From: Marinagarivorans cellulosilyticus
Lineage (GTDB): Bacteria; Pseudomonadota; Gammaproteobacteria; Pseudomonadales; Cellvibrionaceae
Reading direction: 5' to 3'
Length of the DNA stretch: 64,000 nucleotides
Assembly (NCBI RefSeq): GCF_021655555.1
Contig: NZ_AP023086.1
Coordinates: 1,498,001 to 1,562,000, forward strand
Shown: positions 63,226-64,000 of the stretch, piece after piece
How the letters are laid out: every line of letters starts with the position of its first letter
How positions within the stretch are numbered: position 1 is the stretch's first letter
Notes under the pieces: generated by a model
What the model was told of the DNA's origin: nothing
Databases searched by the model: none
Seen by the model: the letters and a program-made list of their open reading frames with translations, nothing else
Position numbers and translations under genes: made by a program

Positions 63226-64000
63226 ATGATTGTAATTGGCTACATGGCGAGGCTCGCCATTTATTTTATTCTGCTTCCTGTAGGTTTCATTAATTTGTCG
63301 GGCTGTGCTTTTGCGCCTGGTGCTTATGTTGATGCAAATGACGGTGACATTGAGGATGTTGTTGATATACAACCAATTACAATTGACCTGATTGCTCAAA
63401 TGGCGAATCAGCCGAAAGCGTTAAAGCCTAGTGGCATTAGCCCAGCAGATTCTATAGCGGGTTATGACTACCTAATAGGGCGGGGCGATGTTCTTAGTAT
63501 TATTGTATACGACCATCCAGAGTTAACTATCCCTGCTGGTAGTGAGCGAAGTGCGGCGGAATCTGGCAATGTTGTACATTCTGACGGGACTATTTTTTAT
63601 CCCTATATTGGTCAGGTGAATGTTGCTGGGCGTACAGTGCGTGATGTACGTAACGAAATGCAAACACGCTTGGCAGACTTTGTTGCCAAGCCTCAAGTCG
63701 ATGTAAAAGTCGTTGCTTTCAATGCTCAAAAAACCTACGTAACCGGTCAAGTTTCTAAGCCTGGTACTTTCGCCATTACCAATGTGCCAGTTCGTGTGCT
63801 TGATGCGCTGAGTTTTGCGGGAGGGCTAACCGAGGATGCCAACTGGCGTAACGTTATTTTAACGCGTGACGGTATTGATACAGCTTTATCCGTGTACGAC
63901 ATGTTGACATTGGGCGACTTGAGTCAAAATTATCTATTAAAAAATGGTGATGTATTGCATGTGCCAGAGGCCGGCAATCAGCTTGCAATTGTGATGGGAG
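63226..64000 (+). CDS. wza: Wza-like polysaccharide export lipoprotein (cut by window)
   Basis: The first 258 residues of an outer-membrane polysaccharide exporter. The lipobox LSGC is near residue 27. The polysaccharide export (PES) domain starts at YLIGRGDVLSIIVYDHPEL, followed by DGTIFYPYIGQVNVAGRTV and SLBB repeats (TYVTGQVSKPGTF). The full protein forms an octameric channel. It is divergent from the dehydratase gene. The ATG at 63226 has GGAG at unusual distance; the ATG at 63244 is an alternative start. Confidence 0.92.
   Translation, partial: MIVIGYMARLAIYFILLPVGFINLSGCAFAPGAYVDANDGDIEDVVDIQPITIDLIAQMANQPKALKPSGISPADSIAGYDYLIGRGDVLSIIVYDHPELTIPAGSERSAAESGNVVHSDGTIFYPYIGQVNVAGRTVRDVRNEMQTRLADFVAKPQVDVKVVAFNAQKTYVTGQVSKPGTFAITNVPVRVLDALSFAGGLTEDANWRNVILTRDGIDTALSVYDMLTLGDLSQNYLLKNGDVLHVPEAGNQLAIVMG

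Noticed and set aside
1..64000. tRNA, rRNA, CRISPR array or intact insertion sequence
   Set aside because: Reading for T-loop and anticodon-arm patterns, regular spaced repeats and transposase motifs gave nothing convincing. A tRNAscan and a CRISPR finder run would settle it.

Overview
The window reads as chromosomal DNA of a marine, polysaccharide-degrading gammaproteobacterium, most likely of the Cellvibrionaceae (Saccharophagus/Teredinibacter/Simiduia type). The basis is inference from several features: two exported lipoproteins with long poly-serine linkers, one of them carrying a CBM6-like carbohydrate-binding module; a large carbohydrate-type TonB receptor with SapC and tryptophan-halogenase-like partners; an ectoine operon (saline habitat); and a dsbA-cytochrome c4-engB order like that of Pseudomonas. 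No tRNA, rRNA, CRISPR array, prophage or intact insertion sequence was recognised. The two edge genes (a transglutaminase and a Wza-like exporter) are cut by the window.

Layout. 1-4.1 kb: a MoxR/DUF58/TgpA operon (minus). 4.2-8.6 kb: an assimilatory nitrate reductase pair nasC-nasA behind a sigma-54-like promoter. 8.8-10.4 kb: a hotdog thioesterase and a cyclopropane-synthase-like methyltransferase. 10.4-14.7 kb (minus): a membrane GGDEF protein with a degenerate active site, then a GspE/PilB-like ATPase operon with two small proteins. 15-18.4 kb: dsbA, cytochrome c4, engB, prolyl aminopeptidase. 18.8-26.7 kb: TonB receptor, terminator, SapC, halogenase, DUF6445-like, halogenase. 26.9-32.2 kb: a methyltransferase-like protein, then a c-type-cytochrome DUF1592-family lipoprotein paired with a Tat-exported DUF1552 protein. 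32.3-33.8 kb: aroE and tsaC. 33.9-34.5 kb: an MliC-like lipoprotein. 34.5-41.0 kb (minus): an apparent seven-gene operon ectA-ectB-ectC-ask plus a TPR membrane protein, an orphan GspD-N0-like periplasmic protein and a sodium/solute symporter, with a divergent MarR regulator (EctR-like). 42-48.9 kb: hemolysin III, PPK2, yheV-prlC, a phosphoesterase, an aldehyde dehydrogenase. 49-51.5 kb: gamma-carbonic anhydrase, frmA, frmB (formaldehyde detoxification). 51.6-54.9 kb: BON protein, PHP lipoprotein, RsuA-family pseudouridine synthase. 55.7-59.9 kb: a second cytochrome lipoprotein plus Tat-exported DUF1501 pair. 60.1-64 kb: a WbpM/CapD-type dehydratase and the start of a Wza exporter, the edge of an exopolysaccharide locus.

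The signals most worth a second look are: a 140-bp MITE present twice (43902-44041 and 62643-62782) with TTAA duplications, one copy abutting the yheV stop codon; an unusually hairpin-dense gene-free stretch (55082-55345) that shares a TTTAC-N5-GTAAA-CTGCGG element with that MITE; the ectoine operon extended by three unexpected envelope genes; and two parallel 'heme lipoprotein + Tat-exported partner' gene pairs of unknown function.
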